Source: Ahniella affigens
GTDB lineage: Bacteria; Pseudomonadota; Gammaproteobacteria; Xanthomonadales; Ahniellaceae
Assembly (NCBI RefSeq): GCF_003015185.1
Contig: NZ_CP027860.1
Location: forward strand, 5,177,001 to 5,241,000
Reading direction: 5' to 3'
DNA: 64,000 bases
Positions 34,878 to 44,073 of this stretch are shown piece after piece. The stretch's first letter is position 1. Every line of letters begins with the position of its first letter. The position numbers and the translations under genes were made by a program. The notes under the pieces were generated by a model. It saw only the letters and a list, made by a program, of their open reading frames with translations, had not been told where the DNA came from and ran no database searches.

Positions 34878-36719
34878 TCACTTCAACACGGCGTCTACGG
34901 AGGCTTGCGCAATCGGGTGATACCCAGGCCGCGCGACTTGGTAGACCTCGCGCGCCCAGGCCTTGCCTGCTGGGGTTTTCGCGAGTTCGCCCCAAAGCGG
35001 CATCATCAGCTTGCGCCGACCAATGCCGATCAGATGGGCGCGCATGGGCGCGCGAATCGGCTCGTACCCGGCGCGAATTCCGGCGAGGAACCAGCGCATC
35101 GCGATTTCGGCGTTCTTGGTGTCGGACAGGTGGTACGCCGCATCCAAGTCGGCGAGCTTGTCCTGGCTCAGGTCGGTAGGCAGTTCGTTCAGAAAGTGCA
35201 GCCATTGCTGGGTCACCCAGCTGCCGGCTTGCAGTGCTGCGGCTGACTTGGCGCCAGCCAGGAAGTCGGTCCGCGCGGCGTCCACCACATCAAAGGCCGG
35301 TGCGGCCGTCAGCGGCGCCGAAGCCGGCAATCCCGGCTGGTACAGCCATTCCTCGACTTCCAGACGCGGAAAGGCGGCATCGTGCTTATCGAAAATGCGG
35401 GTGCCAAAGAAGTTCAGGAACTCATCGGTGCCGACGCTCTGGAACGCGTGGCTGTCGAACCATTCCCGCAAGATCGGATCGAACGTGTCGCGACCCAGCC
35501 GCTTTTCGATGGTGCGAAGCAGCCATTGGCCTTTGTCATAGGGCACACCGCTCAGGCCGTCGTCAGGATCGCGGCCAGCGAGGTCGACTACCAGGCGTTG
35601 ATCCGGCGCCGGCAACTCTTTCAGTTCGGCCATCAGCTCGCGCTGGCTGATCACCTGCTCCATCTTGGCCTGGTTCTGCCCGAACACGGCTTCGACGATG
35701 CGGTTCTCGACGTAGCTGGTGAAGCCTTCGTTCAACCAGATGTGCTCCCAACTTTCGTTGGTGACCAGGTTGCCGGACCAGGAATGCGCGAGCTCGTGGG
35801 CAATCAGGCTGACCAGTGACTTGTCGCCGGCAATGACTGTCGGCGTGATGAAACTGAGCCGTGGGTTTTCCATGCCGCCAAACGGAAACGATGGCGGCAG
35901 GATCAGCAGGTCGTAGCGACCCCAGCGATACGGGCCGTACAAGCGCTCGGTTGCGGCGATCATGGCCTCGGTGTCTTCAAATTCCTTAGCGGCCGCTGCC
36001 AGGCGGCCGGGCTCGGTGTACACACCAGAGCGCGGACCGATCGATTGGAAGGCCAAGTCGCCCGCGGCAATCGCGAGCAGATAGGACGGGATTGGCTGCG
36101 GCATGTTGAAGCGATAGCCGCCAGCGCCAGTCGCGTTCGGATCGTTGTCCGCGCTCATCACGACGCGAATGCCTTGGGGCGCCGTTACATGTGCGCTGTA
36201 CGTGAACCGCACCGCAGGGGTGTCTTGTAGCGGCACGAACGAGCGCGCATGCGCGGCCTGCGCCTGCGAAAACATGAACGGCTTCTGCTTGCCGAGCGTC
36301 TGCTCAGGGCTCAGCCACTGTAGACCAGACGCTTTGGGTGACGTGCGGTAGTAGACCCGGACCAGATTCGGATGCCCGGCGAAGCGGATGGTCAGCGCTT
36401 GCCCTTTGATGGCATTGCGCGACCCGAGCGTGAAGCTGGCGCGGTGCCACTTGCCCGCATCAGTCTTGACCAGCACGCGGTCGATACTGAGGTCTCGGGT
36501 ATCGAGATCTAGCCGACCGGCGTCGGGTTTCTTCCAGTCCAGACTCAGGTCGGCAAAACCGGCCAACTGTTGCTTGTCGAACTGCACGTCCAGATCAAGA
36601 TACAAGTGCTTGATGCGTACCTCGTCGAGACGCGCGGCGGAGTGATGGTCCCGTTTGATTTCGGCCAGCGCCGGCGCGGCGACGAGCCAGGCCAGCAAGG
36701 TCCATTTCAGGATTCGCAT
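34878..36719 (-). CDS. M1-family metalloaminopeptidase (LTA4H-like)
   Basis: 613 residues with a signal peptide (WTLLAWLVAAPALA). The zinc site is HELAHSW near residue 307 with the third ligand Glu in WLNEGFTSY, and the exopeptidase motif is FGGMENPRLSF. The C-terminal helical domain suits the leukotriene A4 hydrolase-type subfamily. It is probably a periplasmic aminopeptidase supplying amino acids from peptides. AGAGGA upstream of ATG 36719 supports the start. It is followed by the XRE regulator gene. Confidence 0.93.
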   Translation of the reverse strand: MRILKWTLLAWLVAAPALAEIKRDHHSAARLDEVRIKHLYLDLDVQFDKQQLAGFADLSLDWKKPDAGRLDLDTRDLSIDRVLVKTDAGKWHRASFTLGSRNAIKGQALTIRFAGHPNLVRVYYRTSPKASGLQWLSPEQTLGKQKPFMFSQAQAAHARSFVPLQDTPAVRFTYSAHVTAPQGIRVVMSADNDPNATGAGGYRFNMPQPIPSYLLAIAAGDLAFQSIGPRSGVYTEPGRLAAAAKEFEDTEAMIAATERLYGPYRWGRYDLLILPPSFPFGGMENPRLSFITPTVIAGDKSLVSLIAHELAHSWSGNLVTNESWEHIWLNEGFTSYVENRIVEAVFGQNQAKMEQVISQRELMAELKELPAPDQRLVVDLAGRDPDDGLSGVPYDKGQWLLRTIEKRLGRDTFDPILREWFDSHAFQSVGTDEFLNFFGTRIFDKHDAAFPRLEVEEWLYQPGLPASAPLTAAPAFDVVDAARTDFLAGAKSAAALQAGSWVTQQWLHFLNELPTDLSQDKLADLDAAYHLSDTKNAEIAMRWFLAGIRAGYEPIRAPMRAHLIGIGRRKLMMPLWGELAKTPAGKAWAREVYQVARPGYHPIAQASVDAVLK

Positions 36720-36866
36720 GGATCAGTCCTCTAACTTGTTGTTGTGGTGACAGCCCAACATGATCGCGCAAGTCCGGGCCTACGGCATGTGCCGGGCAGC
36801 ACGCCGCCGGCCCGCGCGGGGCTCGACATAGTGTGCTCGGTGCGGTGTTAGCTGCCGGTTTCCCGC

Positions 36867-37283
36867 CTATTTGCCTGCCTTCAACAGATCGCGAATTTCG
36901 GCGAGCAGCTTTTCCTGGCTGGTCGGCTCGGGCGGGGCGGCCGGTGCCGCGGCTTCGGCGCGCTTCAGACGGTTCATGACTTTGACCACGAGGAAAATGA
37001 CGAACGCGACGATGATGAAGTCGATGATCGACTGGATGAAGGCGCCGTAGCCAATCGCGACGGCGGGAACGACTGTGCCATCAGGATTGGTCTTTTCACC
37101 GAGGTTCAATGCCAGATCGGCGAAATTCTGGCCAGAAGTGAGATAGCCGATGATCGGCATGATGATCTTGTCGACCAATGCGCCGACGATCTTGCCGAAG
37201 GCCGCACCAATGACCACACCGATGGCCAGGTCCATGACATTGCCGCGCATTGCGAACTCTTTGAATTCCTTGATCATGCTCAT
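36867..37283 (-). CDS. mscL: MscL, large-conductance mechanosensitive channel
   Basis: About 138 residues. [20 protein letters not shown] is the characteristic N-terminal amphipathic helix and TM1; TM2 is [18 protein letters not shown]; the cytoplasmic helix ends [12 protein letters not shown]. It releases solutes during hypo-osmotic shock. ATG 37283 follows GGGGAG. A longer frame to 37496 was rejected. Confidence 0.97.
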   Translation of the reverse strand: MSMIKEFKEFAMRGNVMDLAIGVVIGAAFGKIVGALVDKIIMPIIGYLTSGQNFADLALNLGEKTNPDGTVVPAVAIGYGAFIQSIIDFIIVAFVIFLVVKVMNRLKRAEAAAPAAPPEPTSQEKLLAEIRDLLKAGK

Positions 37284-37329
37284 CGGTGAAGGCTCCCCTT
37301 TAGAATGGTGATGGTATATAGGTGCCCGA

Positions 37330-37887
37330 TCAGGGCGTGGAATCAGTGGCGTCGTAGCGGGATTCTTGCAGACGAACCTGCCCGTCGGTCGCGATCTGGA
37401 GCTCAAACCAGCGGTCGTATTCGGTGTCGCTGATCGGCGTGACGGCCTGCCCGGTCCACGCCTGGATGATGGCCGGCACGGTGTTGCTGTGACCAATGAC
37501 GAGCACCTTGCCGCCCGCTGCCTCGGCCAGGATTTTCTGCTTCAGCGCGTCGGCGTAGGCGTTCAGATCCTGGTTGATTGCCAGCACTTGGACCGGTTGT
37601 CCGGCCAGTTTGGCGCATGGCTCCGCCGTGGCCTGGGTCCGCCGATATTCGGTGGCAACGACGAGTCGCACGCCCGTTTGGCAATAGCGGCTCGCAATGC
37701 TGGCGGCGCGCGCTTGGCCGGCGTCCGTCAATTCCGGGTCCTTGCCGACAGCTTGCTTCTCGGCGTGGCGCAGCAAAACGACCGTCGTGACCGGTGGCGC
37801 CGATTCCGAATCGGGCGTGACCGCATGGGCCGATCCTCCCAGCCAGCTTGCACCCATCAAAACGGACCAGATCAACAGCATTCGCAT
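37330..37887 (-). CDS. Secreted histidine phosphatase family protein
   Basis: About 185 residues. A signal peptide ([21 protein letters not shown]) is followed by the phosphohistidine motif VVLLRHAEK; the second His motif is [13 protein letters not shown]. This is a SixA/phosphoglycerate-mutase-like fold, probably periplasmic; phosphatase substrate unknown. AAAGGAG lies upstream of the ATG at 37887, which overlaps the end of the ATL gene by one base. Confidence 0.87.
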   Translation of the reverse strand: MRMLLIWSVLMGASWLGGSAHAVTPDSESAPPVTTVVLLRHAEKQAVGKDPELTDAGQARAASIASRYCQTGVRLVVATEYRRTQATAEPCAKLAGQPVQVLAINQDLNAYADALKQKILAEAAGGKVLVIGHSNTVPAIIQAWTGQAVTPISDTEYDRWFELQIATDGQVRLQESRYDATDSTP

Positions 37888-38267
37888 CAGGCTTGCTCCT
37901 TTTTCGTTCGTTTGGGCGGCAGCGGCGGCCCCCATAATGCGGCATCCAGCGAGTCCTGCGCGCTCGACGCGTAAATTTTCAGATCGACCCGACCGGCCAC
38001 CACTTTCACGCCTTCGGCCTTCAGGCGTCGACTCTGCTCGCGAAAGGGGCTTGTCCCGGCCGGAAAGGCAATCCGCCCATCGGAGCGCAACACCCGGTGC
38101 CATGGCAGGTCTGGATCTTCGGACGCCGATAGCGCCCGCGCCACCAACCGGGCCCGCCCAGGCCAGCCGGCGCGGGCGGCGAGCACGCCATAACTCGACA
38201 CGCGGCCAATGGGAATGGCACGGACGGCGGCCTGGATATCGGCCAAGGCGGGATTCGGGGCGTTCAT
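37887..38267 (-). CDS. Alkyltransferase-like protein (ATL, MGMT family without Cys)
   Basis: 126 residues. It has the winged-helix DNA-binding half of O6-alkylguanine transferase (IPIGRVSSYGVLAARAGWPG and ARLVARALS), but the active-site PCHR reads PWHR, so it cannot accept an alkyl group. This is the mark of ATL proteins, which bind O6-alkylguanine and hand it to nucleotide excision repair. Length fits the family. It is directly upstream of the histidine phosphatase gene on the same strand. Confidence 0.9.
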   Translation of the reverse strand: MNAPNPALADIQAAVRAIPIGRVSSYGVLAARAGWPGRARLVARALSASEDPDLPWHRVLRSDGRIAFPAGTSPFREQSRRLKAEGVKVVAGRVDLKIYASSAQDSLDAALWGPPLPPKRTKKEQA

Positions 38268-38443
38268 CCCGCTACGATAGCGCCATCGTCGATCGGGCTG
38301 AATCCGTCGACCGGGGCGTCTTTGGATGTCATGCGGTCTCGACCGGCATGCCCGCCCTTTGATCGATAGGCTCTGAACGCGTTCAGGGCTTCAAAATAAC
38401 CCGTACACAGGACGTATGCGGGTGGAACCATCTGGAGAAAGCC

Positions 38444-38848
38444 ATGCGTACCTTTGAAGATATCCGTAAGCACGTGTCGTCGCAGTTTGAGCTCAACACC
38501 AATGACGCCTATCAGCTGAGTTTCGACTTTCTAACCGCCGACGGTCGCACCCAGGGCGTGTTTCTGGGCGAACTCGAAGCCGAGGCGGCCCGCCGCTATT
38601 TGCGGGTGTCGACCCCGGTCGCCCCGCTCAGCACGTCCGACGCCGCCCGCGCTCTGGAGTTCAACTGGGCCCAGCGCGTTGGTTATCTGGCGCTGTTCGA
38701 CCTGGACGGAGAACCATATTTGCACTTGTGCGAGAACCGCCCCTATTCGAGCCTGGATGCCGGCGAGATCGACGCCGTTGTGCGCGAAGTTGCGACCTTG
38801 GCCGATCGCCTGGAACAACTCCTGCGCCGCGGCGAGGACGTGGTCTGA
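38444..38848 (+). CDS. Hypothetical protein upstream of a glycosyltransferase
   Basis: 134 residues, acidic, soluble, alpha-beta; no motif recognised. Segments such as VSSQFELNTNDAYQLSFDF and a C-terminal helix ending DRLEQLLRRGEDVV suggest a small folded domain. GGAGAAAGCC precedes the ATG. Its stop overlaps the probable start of the glycosyltransferase, which suggests translational coupling. Confidence 0.7.
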   Translation: MRTFEDIRKHVSSQFELNTNDAYQLSFDFLTADGRTQGVFLGELEAEAARRYLRVSTPVAPLSTSDAARALEFNWAQRVGYLALFDLDGEPYLHLCENRPYSSLDAGEIDAVVREVATLADRLEQLLRRGEDVV

Positions 38849-39666
38849 GCCTCGCGCTCATCCTGGTCAGTCATGACAGTGGCCCGCTGCTGGAAGCCTG
38901 CCTGAGGCGGGCTGCCGGCGCGGCGTCGGTGTCGGCAATCCGGTTGATCGACAACCACTCGAATGATGGTGTGCCAGAACGCGTTGCGGCACTTTTCGCC
39001 GATGATTCGCGCTTTTCGATGCAGAAGCGGGCTGATAACCCCGGATTCGGGACGGCCTGCAACCAGGGTGCAGCGTCTTGTGATAGCGACTGGTTGCTGT
39101 TTCTCAACCCAGACTGCGACGTTGACCCCGAGACGGTCGATCAGTTGCTGGCGCGCGCGCAGGCTGCAGTGAATCCGGGCGTGATCGGCCTGGCGTCCCG
39201 CACGCCGTCAGGCCAGTTGGAGCGCGCAACGACCCGGCTGTTGCCGAGCTGTTCGCGACTGCTCTTTGGCCCACGGCAGGCCCAGTTGGACGTCGCCAAA
39301 CCGTGGCAAGAGGTCGAAGCCGGTTCGGGCGCACTCATGCTGATCTCACGCCGGCTGTTCGAGCAACTCGGCGGCTTTGATCGGGATTTCTTTCTGCATG
39401 CCGAAGATCTGGACTTGATGGCGCGGGCCCGCAAGTTCGGTGCTCAAAACTATGTCGCCCTGGATCTTCGAGCCACCCATCATCAGGGCAGCTCCAGTCA
39501 GCAGCGGCCTTGGTTCGTGGCTTGGCACAAACATGTGAACCTGGCGCGCTTTTTGTGGCGGCATCCGCAGCATGTCGGCGATCGTCTGCTTTGGCCTGCG
39601 CTGGCACTCGGGCTCATGGTGCATGGCGTTTGGGAAGCGGCGCGAATTGCGATTCGACGCCAATAG
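38845..39666 (+). CDS. Family 2 glycosyltransferase
   Basis: About 273 residues. The GT-A fold begins LALILVSHDSG; the nucleotide-sugar motif is LFLNPDCDV and the acceptor-side region GGFDRDFFLHAEDLDLMARA is typical of rhamnosyl/WbbL-like GT2 enzymes. A C-terminal helix (LWPALALGLMVHGVW) may bind the membrane. The start is uncertain: the frame has no ATG/GTG/TTG near the conserved N-terminus. A CTG at 38845 overlapping the upstream stop is the best-placed codon; the only upstream alternative is GTG at 38728, which overlaps 121 bases. Confidence 0.82.
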   Translation: MSLALILVSHDSGPLLEACLRRAAGAASVSAIRLIDNHSNDGVPERVAALFADDSRFSMQKRADNPGFGTACNQGAASCDSDWLLFLNPDCDVDPETVDQLLARAQAAVNPGVIGLASRTPSGQLERATTRLLPSCSRLLFGPRQAQLDVAKPWQEVEAGSGALMLISRRLFEQLGGFDRDFFLHAEDLDLMARARKFGAQNYVALDLRATHHQGSSSQQRPWFVAWHKHVNLARFLWRHPQHVGDRLLWPALALGLMVHGVWEAARIAIRRQ

Positions 39667-39672
39667 GCTGCC

Positions 39673-40134
39673 CTACTCGCTGGCCGGCGGCGCCTGATCC
39701 AGCCGCACGCACACCTTGCCGCGTTCCTGCAACACCGCGAGTTGAGCAAAGGCTTGCCGGTAGGCTTCCGAAACCGCCTGCACCTCTGCTGTTGCGGGAT
39801 CTTTGCTCAGCACGATCAGCTGGAAGCCCGGCTCCTGCCAGAGTTTGCCGCTGTCGTCGCGCCATTGGCCGTGTGAAGCCAGCCAGCTAAACCCATCCGG
39901 AAACTGCGGGCTCACCGTCGCGTCGAGGAATCCTTGCCAGTCCGCCTCGGTGACCACACTGCCGTCGGCCTTGTTGCGACCGAAGTACAGGACAAAGCGA
40001 TCATGCAACTGCTCCGTCTCGGTGCAGCGCGTTAGGCCAATGCGCTCGGCATCGTGGACTTTCACTCGGATGCAGCCGCCCAGGGTAATCGGCAGCAACA
40101 CCAACATCAGCAGCGACGGGATCAGACGGTTCAT
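39673..40134 (-). CDS. DUF3574 lipoprotein
   Basis: 153 residues. The lipobox LPITLGGC anchors it. The body matches DUF3574: FVLYFGRNKADGSVVTEADW, FLDATVSPQFPDGFSW, GQWRDDSGKLWQEPGFQLIVL. Function unknown. The ATG overlaps the stop of the upstream membrane protein, so the two are coupled. Confidence 0.88.
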   Translation of the reverse strand: MNRLIPSLLMLVLLPITLGGCIRVKVHDAERIGLTRCTETEQLHDRFVLYFGRNKADGSVVTEADWQGFLDATVSPQFPDGFSWLASHGQWRDDSGKLWQEPGFQLIVLSKDPATAEVQAVSEAYRQAFAQLAVLQERGKVCVRLDQAPPASE

Positions 40135-40514
40135 GGCGGGGTATTCCTTGAGATTCGCCGAAACAGATGCGCGCGCCGGCCTTTGCGCAATTCGATGAGC
40201 TCCGCTTCGATGATGATACTGGCAGCGCGCTCCGGGATCGGCACGAGTCGGCGCTCGAACGGACTCAGAATCAGCGCGTCACGCTGAAAGACGATCTGCC
40301 AACGCATCTGCGTATCGGGCGCGAGTACGACGAGTTGGCGGAGCAGAAAGGGCACCTCGCCGGCCGAGAGCGTCAGGTTGTGCCCATCAAACCCCGAGAC
40401 CAGCGCGCGCCTGAGTAACAGCCGCCGGAAAAACGGCAGACTGTTGATCGATCCGGTCAGAATGCCCCAGATCATGATCCAGAATTTGAGCAACAGCGCG
40501 AGCAGGAACTCCAC
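40131..40514 (-). CDS. Hypothetical membrane-anchored protein
   Basis: 127 residues. A long N-terminal hydrophobic helix (FLLALLLKFWIMIWGIL) is followed by a basic soluble domain with strands VVLAPDTQMRWQIVF and LILSPFERRL. No family recognised. Its stop overlaps the DUF3574 lipoprotein start. The two probably act together at the inner membrane, by context only. Confidence 0.7.
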   Translation of the reverse strand: MEFLLALLLKFWIMIWGILTGSINSLPFFRRLLLRRALVSGFDGHNLTLSAGEVPFLLRQLVVLAPDTQMRWQIVFQRDALILSPFERRLVPIPERAASIIIEAELIELRKGRRAHLFRRISRNTPP

Positions 40515-40540
40515 AGTTCAGCAACCGGCGGGACAGGTGC

Positions 40541-40834
40541 TTACAGCGTAGCGAGGCGGTTTTGGAATGGGAATGGTGGCGCGGTCGGGCCGTTCACTAC
40601 GGCGCGAATCCCGCTGACGCGCCCACGCTGCGAGCCACAAACATCGCGCAGGCTTTGCGCCATGCTCAAGTTTGCCGGGTCAGCTCGATCGGCCGCGGCG
40701 GCATTCGATTTGGTCTTGGCCAGGTCGCGCCTAGTGGCGTCGCGCAATGCTTGAGTGGCAAATCCTGATGCGGCGAACCTCGTGGCATCCAGAATCTCGT
40801 CGAAGCGTTGCGCGGGCGTGATGTATTCGGTCAA
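40541..40834 (-). CDS. Small hypothetical protein, uncertain
   Basis: 97 codons starting from TTG at 40834. Composition (AAAADRADPANLSMAQSL) is plausible for a short helical protein, but there is no clear ribosome site. A different frame just upstream (ending at 40831) also looks protein-like at its end (LAELIQTNCVAGAVIARQ), so a frameshifted or decayed toxin-antitoxin-like cassette with the RHH gene upstream is possible. Confidence 0.3.
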   Translation of the reverse strand: MTEYITPAQRFDEILDATRFAASGFATQALRDATRRDLAKTKSNAAAADRADPANLSMAQSLRDVCGSQRGRVSGIRAVVNGPTAPPFPFQNRLATL

Positions 40835-40907
40835 CCATGAGACCCGTCAGGTCCGATCGTGGCCATCTGGCGCGCGATGACCGCGCCCGCCACGCAATTG
40901 GTTTGGA

Positions 40908-41201
40908 TCAGCTCAGCGAGCTCGCTTGAATCGGCAGCCGCTCGAATGCCTCGATCGCTGCTTGCATGGCTCGGTCTTCGTCTTGGCCGAACAAGTGATA
41001 GCCACCGCGACCAACCACTTCGCGAACCGGGGCGGCGGAGAACGACATGGCCTTGGTTTCGTCGGCCAAAGGGTTCATGCCGAGGCCCTGTTTTACCAGG
41101 TGCAGGATGACGTCGTTGATCGCCCACGACCGATCGCGCGCCAAGTTCTTGATGCGTTCTGCCACTTCTGGTTCGATGCCACGCAATACGAAATCTGCCA
41201 T
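40908..41201 (-). CDS. Ribbon-helix-helix antitoxin-like protein
   Basis: 97 residues. The N-terminus (MADFVLRGIEPEVAERIKNL with WAINDVILHLVKQGLG) follows the strand-helix-helix pattern of FitA/Arc-type DNA-binding antitoxins. The C-terminal half ends DEDRAMQAAIEAFERLP. No recognisable toxin gene follows, only an uncertain short frame. It may be an orphan regulator. Confidence 0.6.
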   Translation of the reverse strand: MADFVLRGIEPEVAERIKNLARDRSWAINDVILHLVKQGLGMNPLADETKAMSFSAAPVREVVGRGGYHLFGQDEDRAMQAAIEAFERLPIQASSLS

Positions 41202-41284
41202 GACCGGGTCCGTAACAAGTCGTTGCTAAGTATAGACCACCTGCAACACTTTGAAACTGAGACGCTGGTCCGGTTTTGGTGCGA

Positions 41285-42733
41285 TCAGGCGGGTTTTTCG
41301 CGCCGTCTGTCGGTTTGCCAAGCGAGCAACAAGCAGGAAATCAAGGCTGGGATGCCAATCAGCGCGGTCCCGACAAAGAACCAGGCATAGGCATCGATCA
41401 GTCCGAAGTGGGGTTTGAGGGCTTCGACGGCGAGCCCCGACAGGCCCTTCGCGACCTTGCCGAGCAACGCGTAGGCGGAGCTCAAAAGCGCGTATTGAGT
41501 GGCGGAATAGCCGAGATTGGTTAGGCTCGACATATAGGTGACCAGTGCCGTTCCAGCGAATCCGGCCGAGAAGTTGTCGATTGCCATGGCGGTGCCGAAT
41601 ACCGGCAGGCTACCGCCTTGCCAAGCCAACCAGGAGAAGGCCAAGTTTGAGCCGGGACCGAGAATGGCGCCGATGATCAACGCACGAATTGCGCCGTATC
41701 GAAGCGCTGTCACCCCGGCGGCTGCAATTCCGAAAAATGTCGCGATCAGACCAACAGATGCGCGGATCTCGCCGACAACAGCCTTGTCCAAGCCAAGATC
41801 CACATACAGCGGATTGGCCATGGGCCCCATCATGAAGTCAGCCAGTCGGTACAGACAGACCGTGACCAGCATCAGGACTGCCAGGCGGCCGTGGGTCTTG
41901 ATGAACAGATAAACCGGTCCATAAATTGCGTCGACAATTCGCTCAACGAGCCTACCGATCGGCGCGAGCACGCGGCGAAGCTTTGGCCTGTCAGCCAAAA
42001 ACCGTTCGATCCAGCCAAAGACTCGTTCAACCGTGGTGGCTTTCAGTCCGTATCTGTAAGTCAAAAATGTCGCCAGGGTCAAAGCCGGCCGCTCTGGCCT
42101 CGCTGGCTCCAAGACTCGCCAAGTCGCGATTAACCCGACACCCATCAACAAGCCCATGACCTGATAGGACAACGGCCAGCCGAGGTCGGCCGCGACAATC
42201 AAAATCACCGCATCGGTCAGCAGCAGTGCGCCGCGATAGCCAAGCTGGCTCGCCGCAGTCAGGAGACCGAGTTCGTCGGAATCGGCCGCTGATTCGATAC
42301 GCAACGCATCAATGCCAATGTCCTGGGTGGCCGACGCGAACGCCGCGACGACAATCAGCAGGCAGAAGCCAAATAGCTGTTGGCTCGGCGATAGAAATCC
42401 GGTACCGAACAGGGACAGCATCAACACGATTTGGGTCAGTGCCACCCACCCGCGCCGACGGCCCAGCCATTTGCCCAGGATCGGCGCGTCGAACTGATCC
42501 ACCAACGGCGACCAGAGCCACTTGGCGGTGTAAGCCATGCCCACCCACGACAAGAACCCAATCGTGCTGAGCTCCAATCCTTCTTCGCGTAGCCAGAAGC
42601 CAAGTGTGTTGCCGACCAGCATGAACGGCAGCCCGGACGCGAACCCGAGCATCAGCAGGGTCAGCACCTTGGGTTTGCCAAGTGCCTTCAGGACATCGAG
42701 CGTGGTGATCGGTTTCTTGGCTTCAGCGCTCAT
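41285..42733 (-). CDS. ampG: AmpG-family muropeptide permease
   Basis: About 482 residues, MFS fold with 12 or more hydrophobic segments. The N-terminal signature GFASGLPFMLVGNTLGFWLR and FATQDIGIDALR-like FASATQDIGIDALR are typical of AmpG, which imports 1,6-anhydro-muropeptides for cell-wall recycling. A cytoplasmic insertion rich in charged residues follows the middle segments. The ATG at 42733 overlaps the exoIII stop by 11 bases, so the two form an operon. Confidence 0.9.
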   Translation of the reverse strand: MSAEAKKPITTLDVLKALGKPKVLTLLMLGFASGLPFMLVGNTLGFWLREEGLELSTIGFLSWVGMAYTAKWLWSPLVDQFDAPILGKWLGRRRGWVALTQIVLMLSLFGTGFLSPSQQLFGFCLLIVVAAFASATQDIGIDALRIESAADSDELGLLTAASQLGYRGALLLTDAVILIVAADLGWPLSYQVMGLLMGVGLIATWRVLEPARPERPALTLATFLTYRYGLKATTVERVFGWIERFLADRPKLRRVLAPIGRLVERIVDAIYGPVYLFIKTHGRLAVLMLVTVCLYRLADFMMGPMANPLYVDLGLDKAVVGEIRASVGLIATFFGIAAAGVTALRYGAIRALIIGAILGPGSNLAFSWLAWQGGSLPVFGTAMAIDNFSAGFAGTALVTYMSSLTNLGYSATQYALLSSAYALLGKVAKGLSGLAVEALKPHFGLIDAYAWFFVGTALIGIPALISCLLLAWQTDRRREKPA

Positions 42734-43490
42734 AATCGACGACGTGCGGGGCGTGATCGGAGAATTTCGGTTCGGCGTGAATGCTGCTGGCACGCAATTT
42801 TGGGCGTAGCGTCGGGCTGACCACTTGGTAGTCGATGCGCCATCCCACGTTTTTCGCCCGAGCCTGGCCGCGTTGCGACCACCACGTGTAGTCCTCGCCG
42901 GACGGGTTCAGATGCCGATAGCTGTCGACCCAGCCGTGCTGGTGGAACAGGAGGTCGAGCCAGGCGCGCTCTTCAGGCAGGCAACCCGACGTCTTCTGGT
43001 TGCTCTTCCAGTTTTTGATGTCCTTCGCGGTGTGGACAATGTTCCAATCCCCACACAGCACATATTCGCGGCCATTCTTGAGCCATTCGCTGAAGATAGG
43101 GGTGAGATACGCGAGAACCTCAAATTTGAACTGCTGCCGTTCCTCAGCCGACGATCCGGACGGTAAATATAGCGAAACAACACTCAAATTGCCGAAACGT
43201 GCTTCGATATAGCGCCCTTCGCGATCGAATGGTGTCCAGCCCAGCCGATCAATCACTTGGTCCGGCTGCTGGCGGGCGTAGATCGCGACGCCGGAGTAGC
43301 CTTTCTGCTCGGCATTGTTGAAAAAGCGCTGGTAACCCTGGGGCCGGAACACGGCGTCGTCGAGTTGCTCGGTCTGGGCTTTGGTCTCCTGGACACACAG
43401 GCAATCGATTCCTTGCGCCGCAAACCAGTCGAAGAACCCTTTGCTCGCCGCCGAGCGAATGCCGTTGGCGTTGAAACTGACGATGCGCAT
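42723..43490 (-). CDS. xthA: Exodeoxyribonuclease III
   Basis: 255 residues of the EEP nuclease family: FNANGIRSA, VQETKAQ (metal-binding Glu), CGDWNIVHTAKDIKNW (catalytic Asp/Asn), the GWRIDYQVVSP segment and a terminal SDHAPHVVDY with the catalytic His. It acts as AP endonuclease and 3' exonuclease in base excision repair. The first codon is ATG 43490. It is followed by ampG with an 11-base overlap. Confidence 0.94.
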   Translation of the reverse strand: MRIVSFNANGIRSAASKGFFDWFAAQGIDCLCVQETKAQTEQLDDAVFRPQGYQRFFNNAEQKGYSGVAIYARQQPDQVIDRLGWTPFDREGRYIEARFGNLSVVSLYLPSGSSAEERQQFKFEVLAYLTPIFSEWLKNGREYVLCGDWNIVHTAKDIKNWKSNQKTSGCLPEERAWLDLLFHQHGWVDSYRHLNPSGEDYTWWSQRGQARAKNVGWRIDYQVVSPTLRPKLRASSIHAEPKFSDHAPHVVDYER

Positions 43491-43637
43491 GCCGATGCCG
43501 TCCCTGGGAAAGCGCGGATCGTATCAGCATCGGTTCTGGGGTCGGGATGGCAGACGGCTGCAGACTGCCCAGTAGCCGCGGCAAGCGGCTGCCAGTCTGG
43601 CGATCACGATCTTTCGGGACAATTTCGATTCGCACTT

Positions 43638-44050
43638 TGTGGGAGGGCCTTCAGGCCCGAATCAAGCTTGCGGCAAGATTCCTTCGCGGCTGAAGCCGCT
43701 CCCACAAAACCATGGAGCTCGACCGCGCTTGCGGCAAGACTGATTCGCTTCGTGTGGGAGGGCCTTCAGGCCCGAATCAGGCTTGCGGCAAGTTCGTTCG
43801 CGGCTGAAGCCGCTCCTACAAAAGGCGAACAGGCAGCGGCCGATACGGCAAGGCAGTTTTCTTGTTGTAGGAGGGCCTTTAGGCCCGAATCAAGCTTGCG
43901 ACACGTTCTGTTCGCGGCTGAAGCCGCTCCTACAAAAGGCGAACAGGCAGCGGCCGATACGGCAAGGCGGTTTGCTTGTTGTAGGAGGGCCATTAGGCCC
44001 GAATCAAGCTTGCGACAAGCTCTGATCGCGGCTGAAGCCGCTCCTACAAA
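43638..44050. repeat. Four-unit REP array, ~114 bp period
   Basis: Units begin TGTGGGAGG or TGTAGGAGG at 43638, 43753, 43866 and 43980. Each holds a hairpin AGGGCCTTCAGGCCC-like and ends with GCGGCTGAAGCCGCTCC(C/T)ACA. Linkers after units 2 and 3 (AAGGCGAACAGGCAGCGGCC and on) are almost identical, so the array grew by tandem duplication. Frames across it are repeat artefacts. The palindromic core is a known type of REP in Pseudomonas and Xanthomonas relatives. It fills the gap between exoIII and the next gene. A related pair of hairpins follows 50532. Confidence 0.85.
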
Positions 44051-44073
44051 TGGGCGGCTTGCAGCAGCCTGAC

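Noticed and set aside
43638-44050. CRISPR array
   Set aside because: Units are palindromic with nearly identical linkers and a long ~114 bp period; CRISPR spacers would be unique and of 30-40 bp.
43257-44072. Long plus-strand frame with repeated AAEAAPTKGEQAAADTAR-type segments
   Set aside because: The repeats follow the REP array exactly and the frame overlaps exoIII on the other strand, so it is an artefact of non-coding repeats.
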